NCBI GenBank assembly: GCA_035574295.1
Contig: DATLYX010000059.1
Location: 6,487 to 70,486 of the forward strand
Source of the DNA: PNAI01 sp035574295
Lineage (GTDB): Bacteria > Pseudomonadota > Alphaproteobacteria > Rhizobiales > Xanthobacteraceae
Reading direction: 5' to 3'
Length of the DNA: 64,000 nucleotides
Below are positions 52,598 to 61,142 of the stretch, one piece after another. How positions within the stretch are numbered: the stretch's first letter is position 1; every line of letters begins with the position of its first letter. The notes under the pieces are model-generated. The model had not been told where the DNA came from and did no database searches. It saw only the letters and a program-made list of their open reading frames with translations. A program made the position numbers and the translations under genes.

Positions 52598-53479
52598 ATG
52601 AAAGTCGGGTTCATCGGGGTCGGCCGCATGGGGCAGGCGATGGCGCGGCGGCTGATCGAGGCCGGCCACGAGGTCGGCGTGTACAACCGCACGGCGGCGA
52701 AAGCGCAACCGCTCGCGGAGGCCGGCGCCAAAATCCTATCCTCGATTGCCGCGGCGGCGCGCTTCGGCGATGCCACCTACACCATGCTGGCCGACGACGC
52801 GGCGCTTGCCGATGTAGCGTTCCAGCCCGGCGGGCTGATGGATTCGCTGCCGAAGGGCGGCATCCACGTCTGCGCCGGCACGCACGGGATCGCGGCGGTG
52901 CGCAAGCTCAAAGCGGCGCATGCGGAGAAGGGGCAGGTTCTCATCTGCGCGCCCATGCTGGGGCGGCCGGAGCTGGTGTCCTCCGGGCAGGCCGGCATCG
53001 TGGCCTCGGGGCCGGCGGACGCGATGGCGCGCTGCAAGCCGCTGTTCGACGCCATCGGCCGGCGCACGTTCGAGGGCGGCGCCGACCCGGAAGCAGCGGC
53101 GGCGATCAAGATCGCCAACAATTTCGTGCTCGGCTGCGCCATCGAGGCCATGGGCGAAGGCTTTTCGCTCGTGCGCAAATATGGCGTGGTGCCGCAGGTG
53201 TTTTATGACGTGATGACGGATGGCCTGTTCAACTGCTCGGCCTACAAGGTGTACGGCAAGATCATGGTGGAGGAGAGCTATGCCAAGGTCGGCCAGATGG
53301 CGATCCTCGGCCTGAAAGACGCCAATCTCGCGCTCGCCGCCGGCGATCTTGCCGCGGTGCCGCTGCCGAGCGGCAATGTGTGGCGCGACCGGTTGATCGG
53401 CGCAGTCGCGCACGGCGACGGCGACAAGGACTGGGCGGTGATGGCGCTGGAGCAGGCGCGCGCCAGCGGGCTGGCGTAG
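52598..53479 (+). CDS. 3-hydroxyisobutyrate dehydrogenase-family NAD(P)-dependent oxidoreductase
   Basis: The 293-residue beta-hydroxyacid dehydrogenase has VGFIGVGRMGQAMARRLIEAGHEVGVYNRT at the N-terminus, a cofactor region with APMLGRPE, and the catalytic lysine in IKIANNFVLGCAIEAMGEG. Family members oxidise 3-hydroxyisobutyrate, tartronate semialdehyde or similar acids; the specificity is unclear. The ATG at 52598 has GAGG upstream and lies outside the repeat; an in-frame ATG at 52556 is inside the repeat arm and is rejected. Confidence 0.92.
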   Translation: MKVGFIGVGRMGQAMARRLIEAGHEVGVYNRTAAKAQPLAEAGAKILSSIAAAARFGDATYTMLADDAALADVAFQPGGLMDSLPKGGIHVCAGTHGIAAVRKLKAAHAEKGQVLICAPMLGRPELVSSGQAGIVASGPADAMARCKPLFDAIGRRTFEGGADPEAAAAIKIANNFVLGCAIEAMGEGFSLVRKYGVVPQVFYDVMTDGLFNCSAYKVYGKIMVEESYAKVGQMAILGLKDANLALAAGDLAAVPLPSGNVWRDRLIGAVAHGDGDKDWAVMALEQARASGLA

Positions 53480-53484
53480 CAGCC

Positions 53485-55392
53485 TCACGCTCCTTTGCGG
53501 CGGCCAGCTTGGCGGTTGGCACGTTCTGCAACGAAACGCAGCGTTTCGAGCACGACGTTGACGTCCTTGGAAACCTGATCGGGCGATTTCTTCAGCTCCT
53601 CCCAATGCACCAGCAGCGGGTGCAGCCGCTTGGCGTTGTCGCGCTGCCTGCCGTAGGACCAGCCGTCGAGCTTGCGATCGATCATCCACCGCTCGTGTTC
53701 GATGCGCGCCAGATGTTCCAGCCTGAGGTCGTCCGCGGTCGCGCTTCGGTCGTCGGACAGCAGCCGCATCGCGGAATCCGGCAGCCGAGGAAGACTGCCG
53801 GGCTCGAGGGCCGACACGTCGATCCCGAGAGTCCACAACTTCGCCGGCAGGTGGTCGGCGGCGCGGATGTTGGAACGGCGCAGCGTGTCCGGGAGCCGCT
53901 CCCAGGCCTGAGCGGCCTGCTGCGACACGTCCTGACCGCGCAAATAGCACTCGTGCAGGGCGCGGGCGAGTGCCTCGCGGCCGTCGGGATCGGCGATCTC
54001 GCGCAACAACGCGCCGTCGGGCAGATCCAACCGGACGGCGCCATGCCCGGCGAACGCATCGCGGTCGTCGCGCAGCAGATCGCCCATGGCTTCGCCAGCG
54101 CGCCATCGATAGAAAATCGGCGGCGGCGGCGCGCCGATGCGTGTGAAGTAGCGTCGCAACAAGAGGACCGCGCGCGCGGTCTCGGCATCCGACGGCAGCG
54201 CGAGGAAGATTGCGGTGATGCCGTCGGCGCGTGCCAACTCCCGCAGTCGCTCCGCAGAGGAACCCGGCGCAGCCTGCTCAAGGGAATCGGTCTCGATGTC
54301 GAATTCGAGGAAAACGATGTCGAGGGTGTCGAGCACGGCCGGGCGACGGGTGCGGAATTCTGCCTCGCGGCGCCGGGCTTCACGATCGAGAACCGTCACC
54401 CGCGGCTCGCCAAGGCTGCCGGCTATGCCGGTCAACAGGGCCTGTTCAAGGATTTTTTCCCCGAGATCGCCGAAGCCGATGATCAGCGCGTGCACGCGGC
54501 GCTGGTCGGCCGCGTCGGCAAACTTGAACAGCGGATGGCGCGCCAACGCATAACGGGCGATCACGCGGTTCTCGTCGAACACAGTCGGCCGCAACGACGC
54601 ACCGCCCGCGGGCGTCCGGTCGCGATCGGCATCCATGATCTCGAAGAACTGGTCGGCCAACAGCGGATCGGCGACCCGCAGCGCCAGGCTGTCGGGCCGC
54701 CGACGCCCGCCGGGTTGCATCAACAAGGGCGACCAGGTCGGGTCGTCGAACTTGTGCATCAGCACACGGCCGGCGGAGAGGGTCGCGGTGTCGGAGCCGA
54801 GATCCACGATGATCCGCTTCGCATTGCGCAGTCCGGCGGCTTCCACCAGGCTGGCGATATTCATCCGCATCCGCGCGCGCAGCGGGCCGGTGTCGATGGA
54901 TAGCGGCGCTGTGGGATCGACGATGTGCAACACGCGCACGCCCTTCGTATCCCATTCGGCGGCAATGCGCCGTGCGATCGCGGTGTCGCCGATCACCACG
55001 ACGTGGTCCGACCACAGATAACGCGCCCGCGCGCGCACGATCTGCTCGTGCAACGTCGTCAAGCCGATGAGCATGGCGCCGGTGAAAGTGGTGAGCGCGC
55101 CCAGCAGCGCGCTGAGCTGAGTCAGCACGTTGCCGCCCTGCAGCCGATCAAGCGACGGAATGAAGGCGAGAACCGTGTTAATGCCGATGGTGGCGACGGA
55201 CTTCATCGAGAAGTCGGGCACCGCCACGGTCCAGCCGACAACGCCGGTCACCACCGCCCCCATGCTCAAGACCAGCGGCAGCGACAGGCGGCCCCCACGG
55301 ACCGCAAACAGGAGAATGCGAATCCCCTTGCGCAGGCGCTCGGCGAGCTTGACGGATTCCGTCAGGTCGTCGTGGGGTGAGAACATGCTCAT
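53485..55392 (-). CDS. TrkA-N / RyR-domain fusion membrane protein
   Basis: The 635-residue protein has two hydrophobic helices (about 37-57 and 90-112) without a K+-channel selectivity-filter motif such as GYG. Two Rossmann-type TrkA-N (RCK-like) domains follow: HVVVIGDTAIARRIAAEW (from 130) and HALIIGFGDLGEKILEQ (from 301). The C-terminus is a RyR domain (557-616: LEHLARIEHERWMIDRKLDGW, then GRQRDNAKRLHPLLVHWEEL), the repeat named after ryanodine receptors and seen in some bacterial proteins. It may sense NAD(H) or ions and signal to an unknown partner. No channel or transporter gene is adjacent. Confidence 0.8.
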   Translation of the reverse strand: MSMFSPHDDLTESVKLAERLRKGIRILLFAVRGGRLSLPLVLSMGAVVTGVVGWTVAVPDFSMKSVATIGINTVLAFIPSLDRLQGGNVLTQLSALLGALTTFTGAMLIGLTTLHEQIVRARARYLWSDHVVVIGDTAIARRIAAEWDTKGVRVLHIVDPTAPLSIDTGPLRARMRMNIASLVEAAGLRNAKRIIVDLGSDTATLSAGRVLMHKFDDPTWSPLLMQPGGRRRPDSLALRVADPLLADQFFEIMDADRDRTPAGGASLRPTVFDENRVIARYALARHPLFKFADAADQRRVHALIIGFGDLGEKILEQALLTGIAGSLGEPRVTVLDREARRREAEFRTRRPAVLDTLDIVFLEFDIETDSLEQAAPGSSAERLRELARADGITAIFLALPSDAETARAVLLLRRYFTRIGAPPPPIFYRWRAGEAMGDLLRDDRDAFAGHGAVRLDLPDGALLREIADPDGREALARALHECYLRGQDVSQQAAQAWERLPDTLRRSNIRAADHLPAKLWTLGIDVSALEPGSLPRLPDSAMRLLSDDRSATADDLRLEHLARIEHERWMIDRKLDGWSYGRQRDNAKRLHPLLVHWEELKKSPDQVSKDVNVVLETLRFVAERANRQAGRRKGA

Positions 55393-55513
55393 GGCGGGCC
55401 CGCGCGGCTGCTGCGGACGCGACCGTCCGGCTGGCGAGTTTCCCGCACGAGCATAGCAGCAAGGTTGCGGCGATGGAGGGCCGCCAGGTCATCAGGTACG
55501 GCCGGTAAGAAAC

Positions 55514-56380
55514 TCAGGTGAAGGCCGCCTTGTGATCCTGCACGAACTGCCGCAGCGTCAGCGGCGGGCGGCCGACGATGTCGCGGATCGGCTGGGTGTT
55601 CTCGGTGGAGAAAGCGCCCTTCTCGGCCACCCGGGAGATGGCGAGCAGGTGGTTGATAAGCCAGTCCGGCATGTTACGGGCACGCATGCCCTGTTCGGCC
55701 TGTTCCAGCGTGGCGGCAACATAAGTGATGGTGCGGCCGAGCACCTCCGAAAACACCTTCGCGAATTCCTCGTAGTTGCTCAAAGCGCCGGTGAACTCAT
55801 AGGTCTTTCCGGCATGCGGAGCAGGATCGCGCAGCACGCGCGCGCCAAGGGCGCCGGTGTCGCGAACGTCGATAAAGGCAAGCGGCAAGGTTTTGGGGAA
55901 CGGCAAGACCATCTTGCTCTCACTCTTGATCAGCGGCGCCTGCGCCAGCGTGTTCTGCATGAACAGACCGGGGCGCAGGATGCACCAGCGAAGGCCGCTC
56001 TTCTTGATGGCCTCTTCCACCTGGTAGTGGGCGCGGCCGACGATGGTTTCGGAATCCGGACGCACGATCGCCCGGCCGCCGGAAACCTTGACGATGTTCT
56101 GCACGCCCGCGGCCTTGGCGGCTTCGAGCACGTTGATCTGTTGCTCGGCCGTCTGCGGGTTGTGACCGGTGACCACGAACACGCTCTTGACGCCCTTGAG
56201 CGCCTTTTCCAGCCCCGCCCGGTCGGTGACTTCGGCAATCACCGTCCTCGCGTCGGGACCAAGAACCTCACGCGCCTTGTCTGGGTTGCGCACCAAGCAG
56301 AGTGGATCTTCTCCAAGGCTCTTGAGTTCCTTGACGGTGGCCCGCCCGGTGTTGCCCGTCGCCCCAATAACCGCAATCAT
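55514..56380 (-). CDS. NmrA-like NAD(P)-binding protein
   Basis: The 288-residue atypical short-chain dehydrogenase has a Rossmann start MIAVIGATGNTGRATVKELKSLG, VTGHNPQTAEQQINVLEAAKAAGVQNIVKVSG, RPGLFMQNTL and a C-terminal domain with YEFTGALSNYEEFAKVFSEVLGRTITYV. It resembles NmrA/QorB-type quinone-sensing or reducing proteins such as quinone oxidoreductase 2. An FMN reductase follows on the same strand after 50 bp of upstream sequence, so the two may act together in quinone redox control. Confidence 0.88.
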   Translation of the reverse strand: MIAVIGATGNTGRATVKELKSLGEDPLCLVRNPDKAREVLGPDARTVIAEVTDRAGLEKALKGVKSVFVVTGHNPQTAEQQINVLEAAKAAGVQNIVKVSGGRAIVRPDSETIVGRAHYQVEEAIKKSGLRWCILRPGLFMQNTLAQAPLIKSESKMVLPFPKTLPLAFIDVRDTGALGARVLRDPAPHAGKTYEFTGALSNYEEFAKVFSEVLGRTITYVAATLEQAEQGMRARNMPDWLINHLLAISRVAEKGAFSTENTQPIRDIVGRPPLTLRQFVQDHKAAFT

Positions 56381-56430
56381 GACACGGCTCCTTGCCCGAC
56401 AATACTATTGGCGATGCTCACTGGTGGCGT

Positions 56431-56997
56431 TCATTTGCGCCAGCGTTCGATGAATTTGGCGAAGCCGGCGAGCTGCTGCTTGATGAGATCGATCGCCGCC
56501 TGATCCTTGAGCTGGCCGGTCTGCTGGTCGAATTTCTGGCCGGCAAGGTTGACGAAAACCTCCGGCTTGCCGAACAGAACCGCGTCGATCGAGGTGAGCG
56601 CCATGCGCAGGTGATACTGCATACGGCCACCGCCGAGCAGCCCCGGCGCCGCCGACTGGATACAACAGGGCTTGCCGGCAAAGGCAACCTCCTTGTAACG
56701 GGAGAGCCAGTCGATGGCGTTCTTCAAGCCCCCGGGAATCGACCAATTGTATTCCGCAGATACGATCAGCACGCCGTCCGCCGCCTTCACCGCCTCGTGC
56801 AGTGCGTCCACGTCCTTCGGGAACCCGGTCGCCTGCTGGTCGTCGAAATTGTAGATGGGAAATTTTGCGAACGAGGGTGCCTCCTTGATGGTCATACCCG
56901 GAGGTGCAAGACCGATCGACGTATTCATCAGCATTCGATTGAAGGAGCCCTTGCGCAGGCTGCCGCAGATCGCAAGCACATTTAAGTTTTCAGCCAT
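56431..56997 (-). CDS. NADPH-dependent FMN reductase
   Basis: The 188-residue flavodoxin-like protein has the FMN-binding LAICGSLRKGSFNRMLMNTSIGLAPPG at the N-terminus and VLIVSAEYNWSIPGGLKNAIDWLSR, the NADPH-dependent reductase signature (YNWSIPGGLKNAIDW). It can reduce FMN, azo dyes or quinones in related enzymes. The ATG at 56997 has GAGG upstream. Downstream of it on the same strand is the NmrA-like gene. It shares a gap with a strong hairpin before the TTT binding protein gene. Confidence 0.92.
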   Translation of the reverse strand: MAENLNVLAICGSLRKGSFNRMLMNTSIGLAPPGMTIKEAPSFAKFPIYNFDDQQATGFPKDVDALHEAVKAADGVLIVSAEYNWSIPGGLKNAIDWLSRYKEVAFAGKPCCIQSAAPGLLGGGRMQYHLRMALTSIDAVLFGKPEVFVNLAGQKFDQQTGQLKDQAAIDLIKQQLAGFAKFIERWRK

Positions 56998-57068
56998 AAC
57001 AGTCCTCGTCCCTTCCTTTTGGCCGGGCAAACTTCAGCCGGTCTGAATAGATGTTCCGCATCACCGGT

Positions 57069-57101
57069 GGTCGCGGCGTCCATAGCACGGACGCCGCGAC
57101 C
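57069..57101 (-). terminator. 13-bp perfect hairpin after the TTT binding protein gene
   Basis: GGTCGCGGCGTCC and GGACGCCGCGACC form a 13-bp stem with the 7-base loop ATAGCAC. It lies 41 bp after the stop of the TTT binding protein and 72 bp before the FMN reductase start. No T-run follows on either strand, so it may be a Rho-independent-like stabiliser or processing site. Confidence 0.45.
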
Positions 57102-57141
57102 GTGGCGAGAGCCACGCCGGAACAAAGGCCCGGCGGTGGCG

Positions 57142-58116
57142 CTATTTCGGTTCGAGGCCCGCGCGCTTGGCGACCTCCCGGAAATTCTTGATGTCGGATT
57201 CGATCACCTTGCGGAATTCCGCCGGCGTGGAGAGATTGGCTAGCGCGCCGACGCCTTCGAGGCGCTTCTTGACCGCGTCCTTGGCCAGCACGGCCTGCAG
57301 CGATTTGTGCATCTTGTCGATGATGGGCTGCGGGGTGCCGGCGGGGAACACGATCCCGTACCAGCCGAGGTAGCCGATGCCGGGAACGCCGCTCTCGGCC
57401 AGCGTCGGAATGTTGGTGATGCCCGGCCAGCGCTTCGGGGTGGCGACCGCGAGCAGGCGCAGGTCGCCGGAGTCAATCTGCCCGCGAATGGCGTGATAGA
57501 GCTCAACCGCGAAGGCCGCGTCCCCGCGCAACAGCGCGCTGACCACTTCGCCGGTGGTGCGGTAGGAGACCTGCTGGGCATTCATGTTGGTGCGCTGCCG
57601 GAAGTCCTCCGCGATCAGATGCTGGGTGGAGCCCAGCCCGACCGTCGAATAGTTCAGCTTCCCCGGCTGCTTGTTGACGTGCTCGATCAGGCCCTTGATG
57701 TCGGTAGCCGGCGAATTCTTCGGGACGGCGACCACAAATGCCGAGTTGGTGAAAATTCCGACCGGCGCGAAATCGTTGACCGGGTCGTAGGGCACGTTCT
57801 TCACGGTGACCGCGGAAACGGCGTGGCCCATGGCGATCGACAGCGCGGTGTAGCCGTCCTTTTCCGATTTGGCGACGATGCCGCCGGCGATCGTGCCACC
57901 GGCGCCGACGCGGTTCTCAACCACAAACTGCTGCTTCAGAAGCTCCGACAGTCCTTCGGCAACGATGCGGGTGGCAACGTCCGTACCGCCGCCGGCACCG
58001 AAACCGACCATGATCTTGACCGGCCGGGTGGGCCAATCCTGGGCAATAAGGGGCGACGCCAGTGTGCTAGCGAGCGCAACGGCGGCGAAGGCGATCAAAG
58101 CGCGGCGAAATTTCAT
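57142..58116 (-). CDS. Tripartite tricarboxylate transporter (TTT) substrate-binding protein, orphan
   Basis: The 324-residue Bug-family periplasmic protein has a signal peptide ending ASPLIAQDWPTRP, then VKIMVGFGAGGGTDVATRIVAEGLSELLKQQFVVENRVGAGG and the later YLGWYGIVFPAGTPQP. These are typical of the family that feeds TctAB permeases. The ATG at 58116 has GGGAGGAG upstream. No tctA or tctB lies nearby, as is usual for the many orphan Bug proteins of this group; it must share a permease encoded elsewhere, or have another role. Confidence 0.92.
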   Translation of the reverse strand: MKFRRALIAFAAVALASTLASPLIAQDWPTRPVKIMVGFGAGGGTDVATRIVAEGLSELLKQQFVVENRVGAGGTIAGGIVAKSEKDGYTALSIAMGHAVSAVTVKNVPYDPVNDFAPVGIFTNSAFVVAVPKNSPATDIKGLIEHVNKQPGKLNYSTVGLGSTQHLIAEDFRQRTNMNAQQVSYRTTGEVVSALLRGDAAFAVELYHAIRGQIDSGDLRLLAVATPKRWPGITNIPTLAESGVPGIGYLGWYGIVFPAGTPQPIIDKMHKSLQAVLAKDAVKKRLEGVGALANLSTPAEFRKVIESDIKNFREVAKRAGLEPK

Positions 58117-58245
58117 TTTGCTCCTCCCGGTTCCGGTTTCCGTCAACGGCATGGTCGCAGCATGGTACACGATTTTGGCGACCATTGCGTCCCGCCGCCT
58201 GCGACCGCTGCGCGCAACGCCCTCACGTCGGTTGTGGGCAGGACG

Positions 58246-59121
58246 TCAGGCTTCGGCTGCGATCGGATTGCGCAGGATACCGACCCGCTCGATTTCGATC
58301 TCGCAGACATCGCCCGGCCTCATCCAGACGGGGTTCGGCTTGCGGGCATGGCCCACACCGGACGGGGTGCCAGTGAAAACCACGTCGCCCGGTTCCAGCG
58401 TCATGCCCTGCGTGACGTAGACGAGGGTTTCGGCGATGGGAAACATCATGTTGTCGGTGTTGTCCGACTGCATGACCTGGCCATTCAACCGGGTTTGAAT
58501 CTTCAGCCCCTTGGCGCCGTCGGGCAATTCGTCGGCGGTCACAAGCCACGGCCCGAAGCCGCCGGTGCGGTCGAAATTCTTGCCCATGTCCCACTGCGTG
58601 GTCTTGCGCTGGAACTCGCGCACGGAGCCCTCGTTGCCGCAGGAGTAGCCGGCGATGCATGAGGTGGCATTGGCCATGGTGAGATGTTTGGCGCGCTTGC
58701 CCACGACGAAGATCAATTCGGCTTCGTAATCCAAAGTTTCAGAGACCTTCGGGCGAATGATCGGGCTCTCGTGCGGCACCAGCGAAGTGACAGCGCGCAT
58801 GAAGATGGTCGGAAACTTCGGTATGTTGTCGCGCTGGCTGCCTTCCTTGACGTGTTCGAGATAATTGAGGCCGAGGCAGACCACCTTGCCCGGCCGCGCG
58901 ACCGGCAGGCCGTATTTCAACCCCTTGAGCGGCCGGCGCGCGGCGGCCGGCGCTTTGCCAGCCAAATCGCCGAGCGGCTTCAGGTCGCCATCGGTCTTGG
59001 CCAGCACGTCCGCAAGGTTTCCGGGCAGCTTGGGATCCACGGCCTGTAGGTCGATCACCTGCTCGCCCTCCACCACGCCCAGACGCAATTGTCCTTCCGC
59101 TTCAAAGCCGACGATCTTCAT
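58246..59121 (-). CDS. Fumarylacetoacetate hydrolase-family protein
   Basis: The 291-residue protein has the FAH fold: a metal site in LDYEAELIFVVGKRAKHL (Glu residues), IAGYSCGNEGSVREFQ and WDMGKNFDRTGGFGPWLV, and a substrate loop with TGTPSGVGHARKP. The family includes fumarylpyruvate hydrolases of the gentisate pathway, acylpyruvate hydrolases and decarboxylases. The presence of a gentisate-dioxygenase-like gene 10 kb away makes a fumarylpyruvate role possible, but the two are not adjacent, so it stays open. Confidence 0.88.
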   Translation of the reverse strand: MKIVGFEAEGQLRLGVVEGEQVIDLQAVDPKLPGNLADVLAKTDGDLKPLGDLAGKAPAAARRPLKGLKYGLPVARPGKVVCLGLNYLEHVKEGSQRDNIPKFPTIFMRAVTSLVPHESPIIRPKVSETLDYEAELIFVVGKRAKHLTMANATSCIAGYSCGNEGSVREFQRKTTQWDMGKNFDRTGGFGPWLVTADELPDGAKGLKIQTRLNGQVMQSDNTDNMMFPIAETLVYVTQGMTLEPGDVVFTGTPSGVGHARKPNPVWMRPGDVCEIEIERVGILRNPIAAEA

Positions 59122-59218
59122 TCTTCACCTTCCTGGCAGCGTTATCCTGAGCCCGCACGGATCAGGGTCGAATTCTTCTGCGCGAAGTGTTCAAATTGCA
59201 AGCGTTAGCATCACGAGG

Positions 59219-60526
59219 CTAGCGCGCGTCAAGCATGGTGGAGGGCAGCCATAGCACGAGACCGGGGAACGCCGCGATCATCACAACGGCAACAACCATG
59301 AGAAGGAACAGCGGCAGCGCATAGGCGCCTATGGTAAAAATGTTGCGGCCGGTCATCCCCTGCAGCACATAGAGATTGAAGCCCACGGGTGGCGTGATTT
59401 GCGCCATTTCCACGACCAACACGACGTAAACGCCAAACCAGATCAGATCGAACCCGGCTTTCTCCACCAGCGGCATGATCACCGAAGTGGTGAGCACGAC
59501 CATTGAGATGCCGTCAAGAAAACAACCAAGAACGATGTAGAACAGCGTCAGCGCAGCAAGGAGCTGCCATTGGGACAGCTCCAAAGCGCCGACCCATTGG
59601 GCCAAGGCCCGGGGAATGCCGGTAAACCCCATGGCAGCGGTGAGGAACGCCGCGCCGGCCAGAATGAAAGCGATCATGCAGCTCGTGCGCGTGGCACCGA
59701 GCAGCGCATCGACAAAGGTCTTTTTCGTCAGCGTGCCCGTCCACCAGGACAGCGCCAGCGCTAAGGCAAGTCCAACCACCGCCGCCTCGGTGGCCGAGGC
59801 CAGCCCCCCGTAGATCGCGCCGATCACGCCGAGGATGAGCAGTATCACCGGCGCCAGCCGGCGGGTCGCGACGAGGCGGTTAACGAAAGTCGTGGGCGGA
59901 TCGGGCGGCGGCATGCGCCGCCGGTTCAGCATCGCCCAAATCATGATGAAACCCATGAACAGCAGTGCAAGCAAAATGCCGGGCACGACTCCGGCAATGA
60001 ACAGGCGCGCGATCGACTGTTCGGTCGCCGCCGCATAAACGATCATGATGATCGAGGGAGGAATGAGCAGCCCGAGCGTGCCAGAGCCGGCGAGCGTGCC
60101 GATCGCCATCCGCTCGTCATAGCGGCGTTTGAGCAGCTCGGGCAGCGAGATGCGGCCGATGGTGGCGCAGGTTGCCGCCGACGATCCGGATACTGCGGCG
60201 AACACCGTGCAGCTCACCACGTTGACGTGCAGCAGCCGCCCCGGAAGTCGCTGCATCCACGGCGCGAGCCCCTCGAACATGTCCTCGGCCAGCCGCGTGC
60301 GGTAGAGCACCTCGCCCATCCAGATGAACATGGGCAGGGCGGTGAGATCCCAGGAGTTCGACGCCGTCCACATGGCGGTGGCGAGCGCCTGGTCGGGCGG
60401 CGTCGTCGTGTTGATCAGCATGGCCGCGAGCGCACAGGCGGCAAGCCCGAGCGCGATCCACACGCCTGAGGCAAGGATCGCGAACAACAGCACCATCAGC
60501 AGGAGGGCAAGCTCGAGCAGGCCCAT
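59219..60526 (-). CDS. dctM: TRAP transporter large permease (DctM)
   Basis: The 435-residue permease has about twelve transmembrane helices and the DctM signatures: VSGSSAATCATIGRISLPELLKRRYDERMAIGTLAGSGTLGLLIPPSIIMIVYAAATEQSIARLF, LYIVLGCFLDGISMVVLTTSVIMPLVEKAGFDLIWFGVYVVLVVEMAQITPPVGFNLYVLQG. The ATG at 60526 overlaps the dctQ stop (TGATG) and has AGGAGG upstream, so the two are translated together. Confidence 0.95.
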   Translation of the reverse strand: MGLLELALLLMVLLFAILASGVWIALGLAACALAAMLINTTTPPDQALATAMWTASNSWDLTALPMFIWMGEVLYRTRLAEDMFEGLAPWMQRLPGRLLHVNVVSCTVFAAVSGSSAATCATIGRISLPELLKRRYDERMAIGTLAGSGTLGLLIPPSIIMIVYAAATEQSIARLFIAGVVPGILLALLFMGFIMIWAMLNRRRMPPPDPPTTFVNRLVATRRLAPVILLILGVIGAIYGGLASATEAAVVGLALALALSWWTGTLTKKTFVDALLGATRTSCMIAFILAGAAFLTAAMGFTGIPRALAQWVGALELSQWQLLAALTLFYIVLGCFLDGISMVVLTTSVIMPLVEKAGFDLIWFGVYVVLVVEMAQITPPVGFNLYVLQGMTGRNIFTIGAYALPLFLLMVVAVVMIAAFPGLVLWLPSTMLDAR

Positions 60527-61083
60527 CAACCCTCCTTGCCCAACATGAGCACGTCCTCCGCGCGGCGAAAAGTCGGATGCCCGCCCTTGAGCACGATCAC
60601 CAGTTCGTCAAGCAAAGCGATGGTGAGCACCAGCATGCCGAACGCCATCGCCGCCTGAGGAATGGCGAGTGGCACGCGAATGAGCCCCGGCGAAATCTCA
60701 TGGAACAGCCAAGAGTAATAGGCGAAGCGACAGAGACTGAAGGTCATGTAGGCGCAGAACGCCGCTGCCGCACCGAGCGCCCACATTTCAAGCGCGCGGC
60801 GCCGCTTCTCGCCCAGCGCGGCAAGCACGAGCGTGACGCGAATGTGCGCACCCGCCTTCAGGGTGCCGGCAAGCGCCAGAAAACTCGCGGCGGCGAGCAA
60901 ATAGCCCGCGATCTCCGCCAATGACAGAACGATGATCCCCACGGGATCGAGGCCCACAAGTTTGAGCGCGGCGTCGAGCAGCCGGCCGGCCACTTGCAGG
61001 CCGATCAGGAGCGCAATGGCGACCAAGCAAGCCGCAGACAGCCACAGCGCCGAGCGATAGAGCGTGTCGAGAATATGCCGCAT
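60526..61083 (-). CDS. dctQ: TRAP transporter small permease (DctQ)
   Basis: The 185-residue small permease has four transmembrane segments: LSAACLVAIALLIGLQVAGRLL, IVLSLAEIAGYLLAAASFLALAG, RRALEMWALGAAAAFCAYMTFSLCRFAYY and VPLAIPQAAMAFGMLVLTIALLDELV. Its start codon lies only 6 bases after a strong hairpin (61090-61111), and the hairpin contains the only G-rich ribosome-binding candidate. This suggests lower expression than dctP. Confidence 0.93.
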   Translation of the reverse strand: MRHILDTLYRSALWLSAACLVAIALLIGLQVAGRLLDAALKLVGLDPVGIIVLSLAEIAGYLLAAASFLALAGTLKAGAHIRVTLVLAALGEKRRRALEMWALGAAAAFCAYMTFSLCRFAYYSWLFHEISPGLIRVPLAIPQAAMAFGMLVLTIALLDELVIVLKGGHPTFRRAEDVLMLGKEG

Positions 61084-61089
61084 GGAACC

Positions 61090-61111
61090 GCCCGCCCCGT
61101 GCGGGGCGGGC
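61090..61111 (-). promoter_or_regulatory. Hairpin in the dctP-dctQ intercistronic gap
   Basis: GCCCGCCCC and GGGGCGGGC form a perfect 9-bp GC stem with the 4-base loop GTGC, between the dctP stop and the dctQ start. On the minus strand it lies 6 nt before the dctQ ATG and overlaps the likely ribosome-binding site. It could stabilise dctP mRNA or occlude dctQ translation. Confidence 0.55.
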
Positions 61112-61142
61112 TCGTTCGGTCAGTCGGGTAAGGCGCCCGACG

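Noticed and set aside
53485..55392. A K+ channel of the RCK type
   Set aside because: The loop between the two membrane helices has no TVGYGD-like filter, so a channel call is not supported.
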